This document shows positions 20,601-30,027 of a stretch of DNA of 64,000 nt, in pieces. The stretch is taken from positions 1-64,000 of the forward strand of contig CALCCG010000003.1 in the NCBI GenBank assembly GCA_937899785.1, in the 5' to 3' direction. The position numbers and the translations under genes were made by a program. Source of the stretch: an uncultured Erythrobacter sp. (GTDB lineage Bacteria > Pseudomonadota > Alphaproteobacteria > Sphingomonadales > Sphingomonadaceae). Numbering within the stretch: the stretch's first letter is position 1; each line of letters starts with the position of its first letter. Under the pieces are notes generated by a model. It worked only from the letters and a program-made list of their open reading frames with translations. It ran no database searches and had not been told where the DNA came from.

Positions 20601-21947
20601 TTATCTGGGCTCTGGAAGGGTTCGAACCTCTTCGTCCAACTCATCGATCCTGTCGCCAAGCGCGCCAAGATCTTCGTCAAAGCGAAGATCCCAACCTTTC
20701 TCGATGATCTCATCGATAGAAAGGCTGGTCTGTTCTCCGGTGGCGAGGTCTTTAAACTGGAGGCGGCCCGAAGCGATTTCATCATCACCAATGATAATCG
20801 CTGCCTTCGCGCCAGCTTGATCCGCCCGGTTGAAACGCTTCTTCATATTTCCACGAGCAAATATCTCGGTCGAAAACTGGGTCATGCGTAAGGTTTGCGC
20901 GACTTCGACAGCCTTGAGTTGAGCATCCGCTCCGATAGGAATGACCGCGAACTCGACTGGATCACCCGCTTGTTCCCCCACCAGCATAGCCAGCCGCTCG
21001 ATCCCAGCCGCCCAGCCGACCGCCGGCGTCGCCGGACCGCCCAAGCTCTCCATCAGCCCGTCATAGCGCCCGCCGCCCAAAACCGTGCTCTGCGAACCCA
21101 GCGCTTCAGCCGCCGCCGAACCCTCATCGGGGACGAACTCAAACGCCGTGTGGCGATAATAGTCGAGCCCGCGCACGAGGCTCTCTGCCCGCGTCCACGC
21201 GACGCCCGCCGCATCGAGCCCGCTAGTCACGCTCTCAAAAAATGCCAAAGCCTCGCCCGAAAGATACTCATCGATCTTGGGCGCGTCGGGCAAAAACACC
21301 TTGTCGCGCGGGTCCTTGCTGTCGAGGATGCGCAGCGGGTTCTTGTCGAGACGCTCCTGGCTGTCTTCGGAAAGATCGCCGCGCACCTTCCCGAAATACG
21401 CAATCAACGCGGCGCGCCAGGCCTCGCGGCTCGACGCATCGCCGAGTGTGTTGAGGTGCAGGGTGACGCCTTCAATCCCAAGCTCGCGCAAAAGCTGATC
21501 CGCCATCGCCAGCAATTCGACATCGGCCTGCGGCTCCGCGGCGCCGATGATCTCGGCGTCAATCTGGTGAAACTGGCGATACCGGCCCTTTTGCGGGCGC
21601 TCATAGCGAAACAAAGGACCGTGCGTCGCAAGTTTCAACGGCGCGTGCTGCTGCCAGCCATTGGTGAGATAAGCGCGCGCAATTCCGGCGGTAAACTCGG
21701 GTCGCAAGGTTAGCGAGTCTCCCCCGCGATCCTCGAAGGAATACATCTCTTTGGAGACGACATCGGTCGTCTCGCCCAGCGAACGGGCAAAGACCTCGGT
21801 CTTTTCAAAGACCGGGAATTCGGCGCGACGGAAACGATAAAGACGCCGAACGCGCTCAAACGTTTCGACGACAAAGGCAAAGGCCTCGGCGTCGGGGCCG
21901 AAGATGTCCTGGGTGCCGCGAATGGCCTTGGGAGTGTTCTTACTCAT
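20601..21947 (-). CDS. hisS: Histidyl-tRNA synthetase
   Basis: [28 protein letters not shown]; start placed at [13 protein letters not shown]. Confidence 0.96.
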   Translation of the reverse strand: MSKNTPKAIRGTQDIFGPDAEAFAFVVETFERVRRLYRFRRAEFPVFEKTEVFARSLGETTDVVSKEMYSFEDRGGDSLTLRPEFTAGIARAYLTNGWQQHAPLKLATHGPLFRYERPQKGRYRQFHQIDAEIIGAAEPQADVELLAMADQLLRELGIEGVTLHLNTLGDASSREAWRAALIAYFGKVRGDLSEDSQERLDKNPLRILDSKDPRDKVFLPDAPKIDEYLSGEALAFFESVTSGLDAAGVAWTRAESLVRGLDYYRHTAFEFVPDEGSAAAEALGSQSTVLGGGRYDGLMESLGGPATPAVGWAAGIERLAMLVGEQAGDPVEFAVIPIGADAQLKAVEVAQTLRMTQFSTEIFARGNMKKRFNRADQAGAKAAIIIGDDEIASGRLQFKDLATGEQTSLSIDEIIEKGWDLRFDEDLGALGDRIDELDEEVRTLPEPR

Positions 21948-22098
21948 AATGCCCTGTATCTGGTTTCCTGAGCGCCTAAGACCAAGGGGGGCCTTTCGCA
22001 ATGCCCCGCCGCGCGCTAATGGGCCGCACGGTCAAGCCGCCAACGCTCAAACGCCCGGACCGAAAGCGGCGCAGCTATCAATTAGGAAACCCCCTTCC

Positions 22099-22632
22099 AT
22101 GCGCATCGACAAGATACCCACTGGCGCCAACCCGCCGGACGATCTCAACGTGATCATCGAAGTCCCTACGGGCGGCGAGCCGGTTAAATACGAGTTCGAC
22201 AAGCAAAGCGGAGCGCTGTTCGTCGATCGCATCCTGCACACGCCCATGCGCTATCCAGCCAATTATGGTTTTGTCCCCCACACACTCAGCCCCGATGGCG
22301 ACCCTCTCGATGCGCTTGTTATTGCGCGATCGCCATTTATTCCAGGCTGCGTGGTGCGCTCGCGCCCAATTGGTGTGCTGAACCTAGAAGACGAGCATGG
22401 CGGCGATGAAAAGCTGGTCTGCGTGCCGGTGGATACGACGTTCCCCTATTACTCGGACGTGGGGGAAACAAAGGACTTACCCTCGATCATCATGCAGCAG
22501 GTCGAGCATTTCTTCACCCATTACAAGGACCTCGAAGCCGAGAAATGGGTTCGCGTCGGCAAATGGGGCGACCGAGCCGAAGCGCGCCAAATCGTGATCG
22601 AGGCAATCGCGCGCGCCGGCAGCGCGGCTTGA
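22099..22632 (+). CDS. ppa: Inorganic pyrophosphatase
   Basis: VPTGGEPVKYEFDKQSGALFVDRILHTPMRYPANYGFVPHTLSPDGDPLDALV. Confidence 0.97.
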   Translation: MRIDKIPTGANPPDDLNVIIEVPTGGEPVKYEFDKQSGALFVDRILHTPMRYPANYGFVPHTLSPDGDPLDALVIARSPFIPGCVVRSRPIGVLNLEDEHGGDEKLVCVPVDTTFPYYSDVGETKDLPSIIMQQVEHFFTHYKDLEAEKWVRVGKWGDRAEARQIVIEAIARAGSAA

Positions 22633-22680
22633 TGGCCGTTCGCCGCTCTGGTGGAGCCTGGCTCCGCCAAATCAGGCGCG

Positions 22681-23061
22681 TCAAAGAAAGGCGAAGATAC
22701 CCTTTACAAGGGCGGTAAGACAAACGGGCAACCCAATCGCAAGCAACCAAAGGGCGATCGTATCCCGACGGAACGCCGAAGCGAGCTCTGGATTGGTGGC
22801 GTCCTCGTCGCTCAAGCTGGTCCAGCGGCGTTCGAACCACCGGCACGCGGGTATGATGGCCGCTACGAGGATCACAAGCGCTGCATAAGGCAAGATGGAG
22901 GAAAACCCCTCGGCCAAGGCCTTCACGGTCATGTAGATTTGCAGTCCGGTGTAAACCAAGAGAGCGTATGCGACATGATCGCTCATCGCTCTCCGCCAAT
23001 CCGTTGACGAGCTTGCCGGACCCGCGTCCGCTCGCTCCTGCTCCTGCGACAATTCGTTCAT
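22681..23061 (-). CDS. Small hypothetical membrane protein
   Basis: MNELSQEQERADAG...; about three hydrophobic segments; no family recognised. Confidence 0.7.
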   Translation of the reverse strand: MNELSQEQERADAGPASSSTDWRRAMSDHVAYALLVYTGLQIYMTVKALAEGFSSILPYAALVILVAAIIPACRWFERRWTSLSDEDATNPELASAFRRDTIALWLLAIGLPVCLTALVKGIFAFL

Positions 23062-23434
23062 TAGCCCGCTCCCCGACGGTTTAACCTCTCCGTCGGGACT
23101 ATCCCAAACCCAGCCACGCGTTGCAAGCTCTGTAACAAATTTGCAATTCCCTTGCATGGAACGCAAAGCTGCACCGCCACTCTTCTGGAATTGCTGGAAA
23201 ATTGTCGGCGCAGATCGAAGCTGAGCCGAATCCGATCCACGCTCGCGGCTCCGCTTTGGCGGTGAAAATACGCGAATCGCAAAGATGTGGCGCCGTTGAG
23301 GGCCCGCGTGAGCGCCGATCTTTCACCGCTCCAACGGTCTATTCTTGCAAAAATCCTGCCAAATGCGTCATTGTTCGCAAGACTAAGCAGAAACCACCCT
23401 TCCCTGATACTACGACTTTGCTAAAGCTGGCGCG

Positions 23435-24250
23435 ATGACTGACACAACCACCCTTGCGAACGACGCGCTAGAGACTGAAACGGCCCAGAGTTCGTACAGC
23501 GACGCACCGGCGAGCAAAGAGATGCCTGAGGGCGGTCTCGAAGTTATATCGATCGCCAAAAGCTACGACAAACGCGCTGTGCTGAACGACATTTCGCTTA
23601 GCGTTGCCAAAGGAGAGGTCCTTGGCCTCCTTGGACCAAACGGCGCGGGCAAGACGACGTGCTTTTATTCGATCATGGGGCTGGTCAAACCCGATTCCGG
23701 CCGCATCCTCATGGACGGTGAGGATCTTACAAACCTGCCTATGTACCGGCGCGCCATCCTGGGAATTGGCTATTTGCCGCAGGAGACAAGCATCTTCCGC
23801 GGCATGACGGTTGAGGAGAACATCAACTGCGTTCTTGAGATGGTCGAACCGGACCGCGAAACGCGGGCAAAGGAGCTTGAACGGTTGCTGGGCGAATTCG
23901 GCCTCACGGATCTTCGCGACAGCGCGGCAATGGCGCTTTCCGGGGGCGAAAGACGGCGCTGTGAGATCGCGCGCGCGCTGGCTGCAAAGCCCTCCATAAT
24001 GTTGCTTGATGAGCCATTTGCCGGGATCGACCCGCTTTCGATCAGCGATATTCGCGACCTCATCAAGGATCTGAAGCGGCGCGGCATCGGTGTGCTCATT
24101 ACCGATCACAACGTGCGCGAGACGCTCGATATCGTCGATCGCGCTTGCATTATCTATGGGGGCCAAGTCTTGTTTGCCGGCACACCGCAAGACTTGGTGG
24201 CCGATGAAAATGTGAAACGGCTCTATCTGGGCGAGAGCTTCACGCTCTAG
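23435..24250 (+). CDS. lptB: LPS export ABC transporter ATP-binding protein
   Basis: Walker A GPNGAGKTTCFYSIMGLV, LSGGERRRCEIARAL, upstream of rpoN. Confidence 0.95.
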   Translation: MTDTTTLANDALETETAQSSYSDAPASKEMPEGGLEVISIAKSYDKRAVLNDISLSVAKGEVLGLLGPNGAGKTTCFYSIMGLVKPDSGRILMDGEDLTNLPMYRRAILGIGYLPQETSIFRGMTVEENINCVLEMVEPDRETRAKELERLLGEFGLTDLRDSAAMALSGGERRRCEIARALAAKPSIMLLDEPFAGIDPLSISDIRDLIKDLKRRGIGVLITDHNVRETLDIVDRACIIYGGQVLFAGTPQDLVADENVKRLYLGESFTL

Positions 24251-24261
24251 GATCACGCTGC

Positions 24262-25770
24262 ATGGCTCTCGGCCCTCGCCTGGACCTTCGCCAATCGCAA
24301 TCGCTGGTGATGACGCCGCAATTGCAGCAAGCGATTAAGCTGCTCGCGGCGTCCAATCTTGAGATCGAAACCTATATCGGTGAAGCGCTGGAAGCCAATC
24401 CGCTGCTGGAAGCGGGGGCTGTGTCTTCCGAGAACACCGGCGATCCCGGCGAGCCGGACGATATCCCCCGTGAAGAATTTACTGCGGACCAACTTATCGC
24501 TCAAGGAGGCGGGGAGGGTGACGCCCCGCTCGATCTGGATACCAGCGCACTGGATCGGGATCGCGACACTGGCGATGGAAGCACTGCGTCGCGAACCGCG
24601 AGCGCCGACGACTGGGGAAGGGCCGCAGGATCGGGTGGCGGCATCGACGGTGAAGCGCCGGATATCGAGGCAACACGAGCGGCTGAGCTTTCCTTGGGAG
24701 ACCACTTGCTGGCTCAGATCGGAGCGGTTGTGCGCGACGAAAGGCAAGGCTTTGTTGCGCGCCACCTGATCGGCCTTCTCGATGACGCCGGCTATCTCTC
24801 GCCGGATCTGCGCGAGGTTGCGCTGGACCTTGGTGTTGCGCTCCAGGAAGCCGAAAGAGCGCTTCTCGCGATCCAGACACTCGATCCCAGCGGGGTTGGG
24901 GCGCGCAGCCTCGCCGAATGCCTCGCCATTCAGGCTAAGGAGGCCGACCGCTACGATCCGTGCATGGCGCGTTTGATCAACAATCTGGAACTCATCGCGC
25001 AAGGCGAAGTGGCCCGCCTAAAACGCTTGTGCGGCGTTGATGAGGAAGACCTTGCCGACATGTTGAGCGAGTTGCGAGGCTACAATCCCAAGCCTGGCCT
25101 GGCCTACGCGCAGACCAGCGACACAGCGATCGTCCCTGACATCCTGCTTACCCCGAATGGCGAACATGGATGGGACATTGCGCTCAACGAGGACACGCTG
25201 CCTCGTCTGATCGTCAACCGGGACTATTATGTCGAGCTGTCGGGTGGGGCGACCAATCCAGAGGCGCAGACGTGGCTCAAGGAAAAGCTGGCCGATGCGC
25301 ACTGGCTTATCCGCGCGCTGGATCAGCGACAAAAGACGATCCTCAAAACCGCAGCCGAGATCGTCAAACAACAAGATGGGTTCTTTAGACACGGTGTTTC
25401 CGAGCTGCGCCCGCTCACCTTGCGCGAAGTGGCGGAGCAGATCGAGATGCACGAAAGCACGGTGAGCCGCGTCACGAGCAACAAATATCTTTGGTGCGAA
25501 CGTGGGACGTTCGAGCTAAAATACTTTTTCTCCAGCGGGGTCGCTTCCAGCGACGGCGAAGGCGCGTCCTCTGAAGCCATCAAGGCGCGGATCAAGGCGC
25601 TGACCGACGCCGAGGACCCCAAAAAAGTGCTGTCGGACCAAAAGTTGGTGGACCTGCTTAAGGAAGAAGGTTTCGATCTCGCGCGGCGAACGGTCGCTAA
25701 ATATCGCGAGGCTATCGGGATCGGATCGAGCGCTCAAAGGCGGCGCGCGAAGAAGATCGCGGGGCTCTAG
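24262..25770 (+). CDS. rpoN: RNA polymerase sigma-54 factor
   Basis: N-terminal LRQSQSLVMTPQLQQAIKLL; C-terminal RpoN box ARRTVAKYR. Confidence 0.97.
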   Translation: MALGPRLDLRQSQSLVMTPQLQQAIKLLAASNLEIETYIGEALEANPLLEAGAVSSENTGDPGEPDDIPREEFTADQLIAQGGGEGDAPLDLDTSALDRDRDTGDGSTASRTASADDWGRAAGSGGGIDGEAPDIEATRAAELSLGDHLLAQIGAVVRDERQGFVARHLIGLLDDAGYLSPDLREVALDLGVALQEAERALLAIQTLDPSGVGARSLAECLAIQAKEADRYDPCMARLINNLELIAQGEVARLKRLCGVDEEDLADMLSELRGYNPKPGLAYAQTSDTAIVPDILLTPNGEHGWDIALNEDTLPRLIVNRDYYVELSGGATNPEAQTWLKEKLADAHWLIRALDQRQKTILKTAAEIVKQQDGFFRHGVSELRPLTLREVAEQIEMHESTVSRVTSNKYLWCERGTFELKYFFSSGVASSDGEGASSEAIKARIKALTDAEDPKKVLSDQKLVDLLKEEGFDLARRTVAKYREAIGIGSSAQRRRAKKIAGL

Positions 25771-25826
25771 AGAGGCATCAATGCCGCAATTGCGTGCATC
25801 TCCGCATCACTAGGTAGAAACCCTGC

Positions 25827-25839
25827 GACTCGTGGAGTC
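25827..25839. promoter_or_regulatory. Two GANTC (CcrM-type methylation) sites upstream of ctrA
   Basis: GACTCgtgGAGTC: GACTC at 25827-25831 and GAGTC at 25835-25839. Confidence 0.6.
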
Positions 25840-25973
25840 AGGCCGGTTTACACTAAATTAACCTTTCCCGTTCAGATGTTGTGTGGTTAATACATGACAA
25901 CACCTCTTTATGAGGCGTTACCGCACCGAAACGTGTCACGACCCAGATTTTTGGGGCAACTAGGGGACCAGCA

Positions 25974-26669
25974 ATGCGCGTGCTGCTGATTGAGGACGAG
26001 CCGACAACCGCTAAGGCGATCGAGCTCATGCTGACCACCGAAGGGTTTAATGTCTACTCAACCGATCTGGGCGAGGAAGGCCTCGATCTGGGCAAGCTCT
26101 ATGATTACGATATCATTTTGCTCGATCTGAACCTGCCGGACATGCACGGCTATGACGTGCTTAAGAAACTGCGCGTTGCGAAAGTGCAAACGCCGGTTCT
26201 GATCCTTTCAGGCATCGCCGAAATGGACAGCAAGATCCGCTCATTCGGCTTTGGCGCCGATGACTATGTGACCAAGCCCTTCCACCGGGAAGAACTGGTT
26301 GCGCGCATCCACGCCGTTGTGCGGCGCTCAAAAGGCCACAGCCAGTCGATTATCCGCACCGGCAAGCTTGCTGTTAACCTCGACGCGAAGACCGTCGAAG
26401 TCGACAGCGCCCGCGTCCACCTGACCGGTAAGGAATACGCGATGCTCGAGCTGTTGTCGCTGCGTAAGGGCACCACGCTTACGAAGGAAATGTTCCTCAA
26501 CCATCTTTACGGTGGCATGGACGAGCCGGAACTGAAGATCATCGACGTCTTCATCTGCAAGCTGCGCAAGAAACTCAGCCATGCATGCGGCGGCGAAAAC
26601 TACATCGAAACGGTTTGGGGCCGCGGCTACGTTCTGCGCGATCCCCATGAGGAAGTCGAAGCGGCCTAA
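25974..26669 (+). CDS. ctrA: Cell cycle response regulator CtrA
   Basis: [67 protein letters not shown]; OmpR-type wHTH domain. Confidence 0.97.
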   Translation: MRVLLIEDEPTTAKAIELMLTTEGFNVYSTDLGEEGLDLGKLYDYDIILLDLNLPDMHGYDVLKKLRVAKVQTPVLILSGIAEMDSKIRSFGFGADDYVTKPFHREELVARIHAVVRRSKGHSQSIIRTGKLAVNLDAKTVEVDSARVHLTGKEYAMLELLSLRKGTTLTKEMFLNHLYGGMDEPELKIIDVFICKLRKKLSHACGGENYIETVWGRGYVLRDPHEEVEAA

Positions 26670-26695
26670 CCGCACACCATTCTAGTCTCGCAAAC

Positions 26696-26732
26696 GCGCC
26701 CGGGGCCAGTATTGGTCACCGGGCGCTTTTTT
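26696..26732 (+). terminator. Rho-independent terminator of ctrA
   Basis: GCGCCCGG...CCGGGCGC followed by TTTTTT. Confidence 0.85.
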
Positions 26733-26733
26733 G

Positions 26734-27954
26734 TCAGCGCCGCGCCAGTCCAGCGGCGAGATCAAGCCCGGTCGGGTCCTGGAAGGCTCGCAGGCCGAAC
26801 TCCGGCGCAATCGCCAACAAATGATCGAAGATGTCGGCCTGAATGCCTTCATAGATATCCCACGCAGTTGTGTTGGTGAAGCAATAGAGCTCGATCGGCA
26901 GACCGTGCGTCCCCGGCGCCAATTGCCGCACGAGCAGCGTGAAATTCGCGTCAATGCGCGGATGCGATTTCAGATAGGCCTGTATATAGGCGCGGAAGGT
27001 CCCGATATTGGTAAGGCGCCGCGCATTCACAGGCGCGGCTTCGCCGTCCAGCTCGTTCGCGTTCCACTCGGCAATCTCTGCACCCTTCGCCTCGAGATAG
27101 GGCGCGAGCACGTGGAACTTCGTGAGGTCGGCCACCTCGTTTTCACTCAGAAAACGGATCGAGTTCTGGTCAAGAGCGATGCTGCGCTTGATCCGCCGTC
27201 CTCCGCTTTCGGCCATGCCGCGCCAATTGGCGTAGCTGTCGGAAACCAGTCGATGGGTCGGGATCGTGACAATCGTCTTGTCGAAATTCTGCACCTTCAC
27301 CGTGTGCAGCGAAATGTCGATCACATCGCCATCCGCGTCCATGCTCGACATCGTAATCCAGTCGCCCACGCGGAGCATGTCGTTGGTGGTCAGCTGGATG
27401 CTCGCGACTAGGCTCAGGATCGTGTCCTTGAACACCAACAGCAAAACCGCCGTTATCGCGCCCAGACCGGACAGCAGCAGCAACGGGCTTTCATCGATCA
27501 GGATCGAGATCACGATAATCGCCGCGCCGCACAGGACAAGGATCTTGGCGACCTGGACAAAGCCCTTGATCGGACGGTTCTTGGAGGTCGGCAGACGCTC
27601 GTAGAGCTCGTTCGCGTAGGCTAGCCCGCGTATGATGGCCATCGCGACCGACACGACAATGAGCGCCTGCGCGGTGTGCATGATGAATGTGCGCGTCTCG
27701 ACCGAAAGACCAGGAACAAGCCATTCAAGCCAGATCCCACGCGAGATAATCAGCAACGGCACCACCGTCGCAGCCCATCCGGCGGCCTTGTCATCCGTGT
27801 CGGTCTTTTGGTCGAGCCAGCGGGCCAACGTCGCCAGGATTACCGCCTTAAGGATGTAATTGGCGATCACAGCGGCAAGGCCGAGCCCAAGCAAGCCAAC
27901 AAAGGTCTGCACCCACGGTGCCTGCTGGTCGAAGAAAATAGCGAGTTGTTCCAT
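26734..27954 (-). CDS. MscS-family mechanosensitive ion channel
   Basis: TM region then MscS core (LRVGDWITMSSMDADGDVIDISLHTVKVQNFDKTIVTIPTHRLVSDSYANW). Confidence 0.93.
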   Translation of the reverse strand: MEQLAIFFDQQAPWVQTFVGLLGLGLAAVIANYILKAVILATLARWLDQKTDTDDKAAGWAATVVPLLIISRGIWLEWLVPGLSVETRTFIMHTAQALIVVSVAMAIIRGLAYANELYERLPTSKNRPIKGFVQVAKILVLCGAAIIVISILIDESPLLLLSGLGAITAVLLLVFKDTILSLVASIQLTTNDMLRVGDWITMSSMDADGDVIDISLHTVKVQNFDKTIVTIPTHRLVSDSYANWRGMAESGGRRIKRSIALDQNSIRFLSENEVADLTKFHVLAPYLEAKGAEIAEWNANELDGEAAPVNARRLTNIGTFRAYIQAYLKSHPRIDANFTLLVRQLAPGTHGLPIELYCFTNTTAWDIYEGIQADIFDHLLAIAPEFGLRAFQDPTGLDLAAGLARR

Positions 27955-28044
27955 ATCTTGCGCGCTCTAGCGGGGAAGCCCCCCCGGCCTCAAGCTTTGC
28001 AAGCACTGGACAAGCGCAAAAGAGATCGCCAATCGCTGCTCCCC

Positions 28045-28746
28045 ATGACGGCATACAAGGAAGGCGACCCCACCACGCTCAGCCGGCTCTATGGCCGCAG
28101 CGTCGGCAAACCCCTGCGCGCGCGCCAGCAGGAGTTGGTCGACACGCTCCTTCCCAAGATTTCGGTACCGCAAGACGGGCCGGTTACGGCTGCCGCGCTT
28201 TTTGGTGAGGAGTGCGCGCTGCATTTTGAGATCGGCTTTGGTGGCGGAGAGCATCTTGCCTATCGCGCGGACCTCTTGCCCAATCACGGCTTTATCGGCG
28301 CCGAGCCCTTCCTCAACGGCGTAGCGCAGGCGCTCGCTCATGTGGAAGAGGGCAAACTGGCCAATGTCCGCCTTCATCACGGAGATGCGCTCGAAGTGCT
28401 CGGGCGCATGCCCGACGGAGCGCTCACCATGATCTATCTGCTCCACCCCGATCCATGGCCCAAAGCGCGCCACGCCAAACGCCGGATGATGAACGATGGC
28501 CCGGTTAAGCTGATCGCGGACAAGCTGAGGCCGGGCGGCGAATTTCGCTTCGGCACCGATCACGCGGTCTATCTGCGCCACGCGCTGATGGTGATGCAGC
28601 GCTACACCGATCAATTCGAATGGGTCGTTGACGGCCCGGCAAGCTGGCAAAACCGCCCGTCGGGCTGGAGCGAGACCCGCTACGAACAAAAGGCGCGCGA
28701 AGTCTTCGGCCACGAGGTCTGGTACTTCCGCTTTCGGCGGCGCTGA
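28045..28746 (+). CDS. trmB: tRNA (guanine-N7-)-methyltransferase
   Basis: HFEIGFGGGEHLAYRA, FIGAEPFLNGVAQAL, YLLHPDPWPKARHAKRRM. Confidence 0.95.
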   Translation: MTAYKEGDPTTLSRLYGRSVGKPLRARQQELVDTLLPKISVPQDGPVTAAALFGEECALHFEIGFGGGEHLAYRADLLPNHGFIGAEPFLNGVAQALAHVEEGKLANVRLHHGDALEVLGRMPDGALTMIYLLHPDPWPKARHAKRRMMNDGPVKLIADKLRPGGEFRFGTDHAVYLRHALMVMQRYTDQFEWVVDGPASWQNRPSGWSETRYEQKAREVFGHEVWYFRFRRR

Positions 28747-28797
28747 ATTGCAATTGCGCCCCCTTGGCGTCAGACTGCACCGCAACAGGGGGTAGCT

Positions 28798-30027
28798 ATG
28801 GTAGCAAGGCGGCAATTTCTTGGGGGCTTGGTCGTTGCGGCCGGAGCGCTGACTGCATGTTCCGAAGTCACCAGCGGCGGCGATGAATCGGGCGGACGCG
28901 CGACCAATCCAAAGTCAGCTGGCCTTGATGCCACGGCTCTTGAGGATGCGCTGGTCGGGTCTTCCTATCTTGGTACAGGCGGCGGTGGGAGCCTTGCTGA
29001 AGCGCGAGCGCTGATTGCGAAGGACCTCGCCTCCGGCCTTTCCTTTCGTCTTCTCTCTGTCGACGCCTTGAGCGACACGGACCGTGTCGCCTGCCCTTAT
29101 GGGCTTGCCAGTCTGGCGCCGATGAGCGAGGAAATGGCAGCCAAACTCGAAGGGAATGAAGCCAAGTTTGAAGAGACCGTTCAGCTCGCCTTCGAAACGC
29201 TGGAAGACCATGTTGGGCAAAAGTTCGCAGCGGTGATCCTTGGCGAGATCGGACCTTTAAGCCTAGCCGAGGGCCTTTCGATCGCAGCGCGCCTTGGTGT
29301 CCCGGCCCTTGACGCCGACACCGTCGGTCGTGCCGTCCCTGAGATCAATCAGCACTCAGTTAAGGTTGCAGGGATACCCCTTACTCCCATTGGTGCGGCG
29401 ACGCCCTTCGGCGACCAATTGGTGGTCAAGACTCTGGGAGATCCAAGCCGTGCCGAAGACCTGCTGCGGAGCGTATCGGTGGTCAGCCAGCTTTGCGGGG
29501 TGACCGACAGTCCCATCACCGGACGGCAAGCCCGAGCCAAGGGGACACTCGTCACCGAGAGCTTCACCCTTGCCCAGTCAATCGGCGAAGCGGTTCGTTT
29601 GGCGAAGGAAAGCGGCGGCGATCCTGTTGAAGCGGCGCGCGCTGCGGGCGATGGCTACCTCTTGTTCAAAGGCGCTGTCGCCGACTTTGACTGGCGCGAT
29701 GAAGACGGCTTTCTGGTTGGCACGCTCGATCTTGAAGGCACCGGGGCGTTCGCCGGCCAAAGCTTCAAGACTGACTATAAGAACGAGCACCTTGTTGCGC
29801 GCCGCGACGGCCTTGTAGTGGCGACATGCCCGGACCTTATAAGCGTCATCGATCTTGAGAGCTTTGACGGGGTCAACAATCCCGATTTCACCATGGGGCA
29901 AAGGGTCGCGGTGATGGGCTTTCGCTCCGATCCGCTGTGGCGCGAAGAGGCGGGTCTAAAGGTCTTCAGCCCGGCTTATTTCGGCTACAACTTAGACTAC
30001 GTCCCGATCGAAGAGCGGATCGCCTAA
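28798..30027 (+). CDS. DUF917 family protein with Tat/lipoprotein signal
   Basis: ARRQFLGGLVVAAGALTAC leader; GTGGGGSLAEARALI and DADTVGRAVPEINQHS typical of DUF917. Confidence 0.88.
   Translation: MVARRQFLGGLVVAAGALTACSEVTSGGDESGGRATNPKSAGLDATALEDALVGSSYLGTGGGGSLAEARALIAKDLASGLSFRLLSVDALSDTDRVACPYGLASLAPMSEEMAAKLEGNEAKFEETVQLAFETLEDHVGQKFAAVILGEIGPLSLAEGLSIAARLGVPALDADTVGRAVPEINQHSVKVAGIPLTPIGAATPFGDQLVVKTLGDPSRAEDLLRSVSVVSQLCGVTDSPITGRQARAKGTLVTESFTLAQSIGEAVRLAKESGGDPVEAARAAGDGYLLFKGAVADFDWRDEDGFLVGTLDLEGTGAFAGQSFKTDYKNEHLVARRDGLVVATCPDLISVIDLESFDGVNNPDFTMGQRVAVMGFRSDPLWREEAGLKVFSPAYFGYNLDYVPIEERIA

Noticed and set aside
20625-20640. GGTTCGAACC resembling a tRNA T-arm
   Set aside because: Lies inside hisS coding sequence and no cloverleaf can be built around it.
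19632-20891. 419-aa plus-strand ORF
   Set aside because: Antisense to prfA/hisS; shadow ORF.
23202-23438. 78-aa plus-strand ORF before lptB
   Set aside because: No recognisable domain or signal, overlaps the lptB start and lacks convincing coding character.
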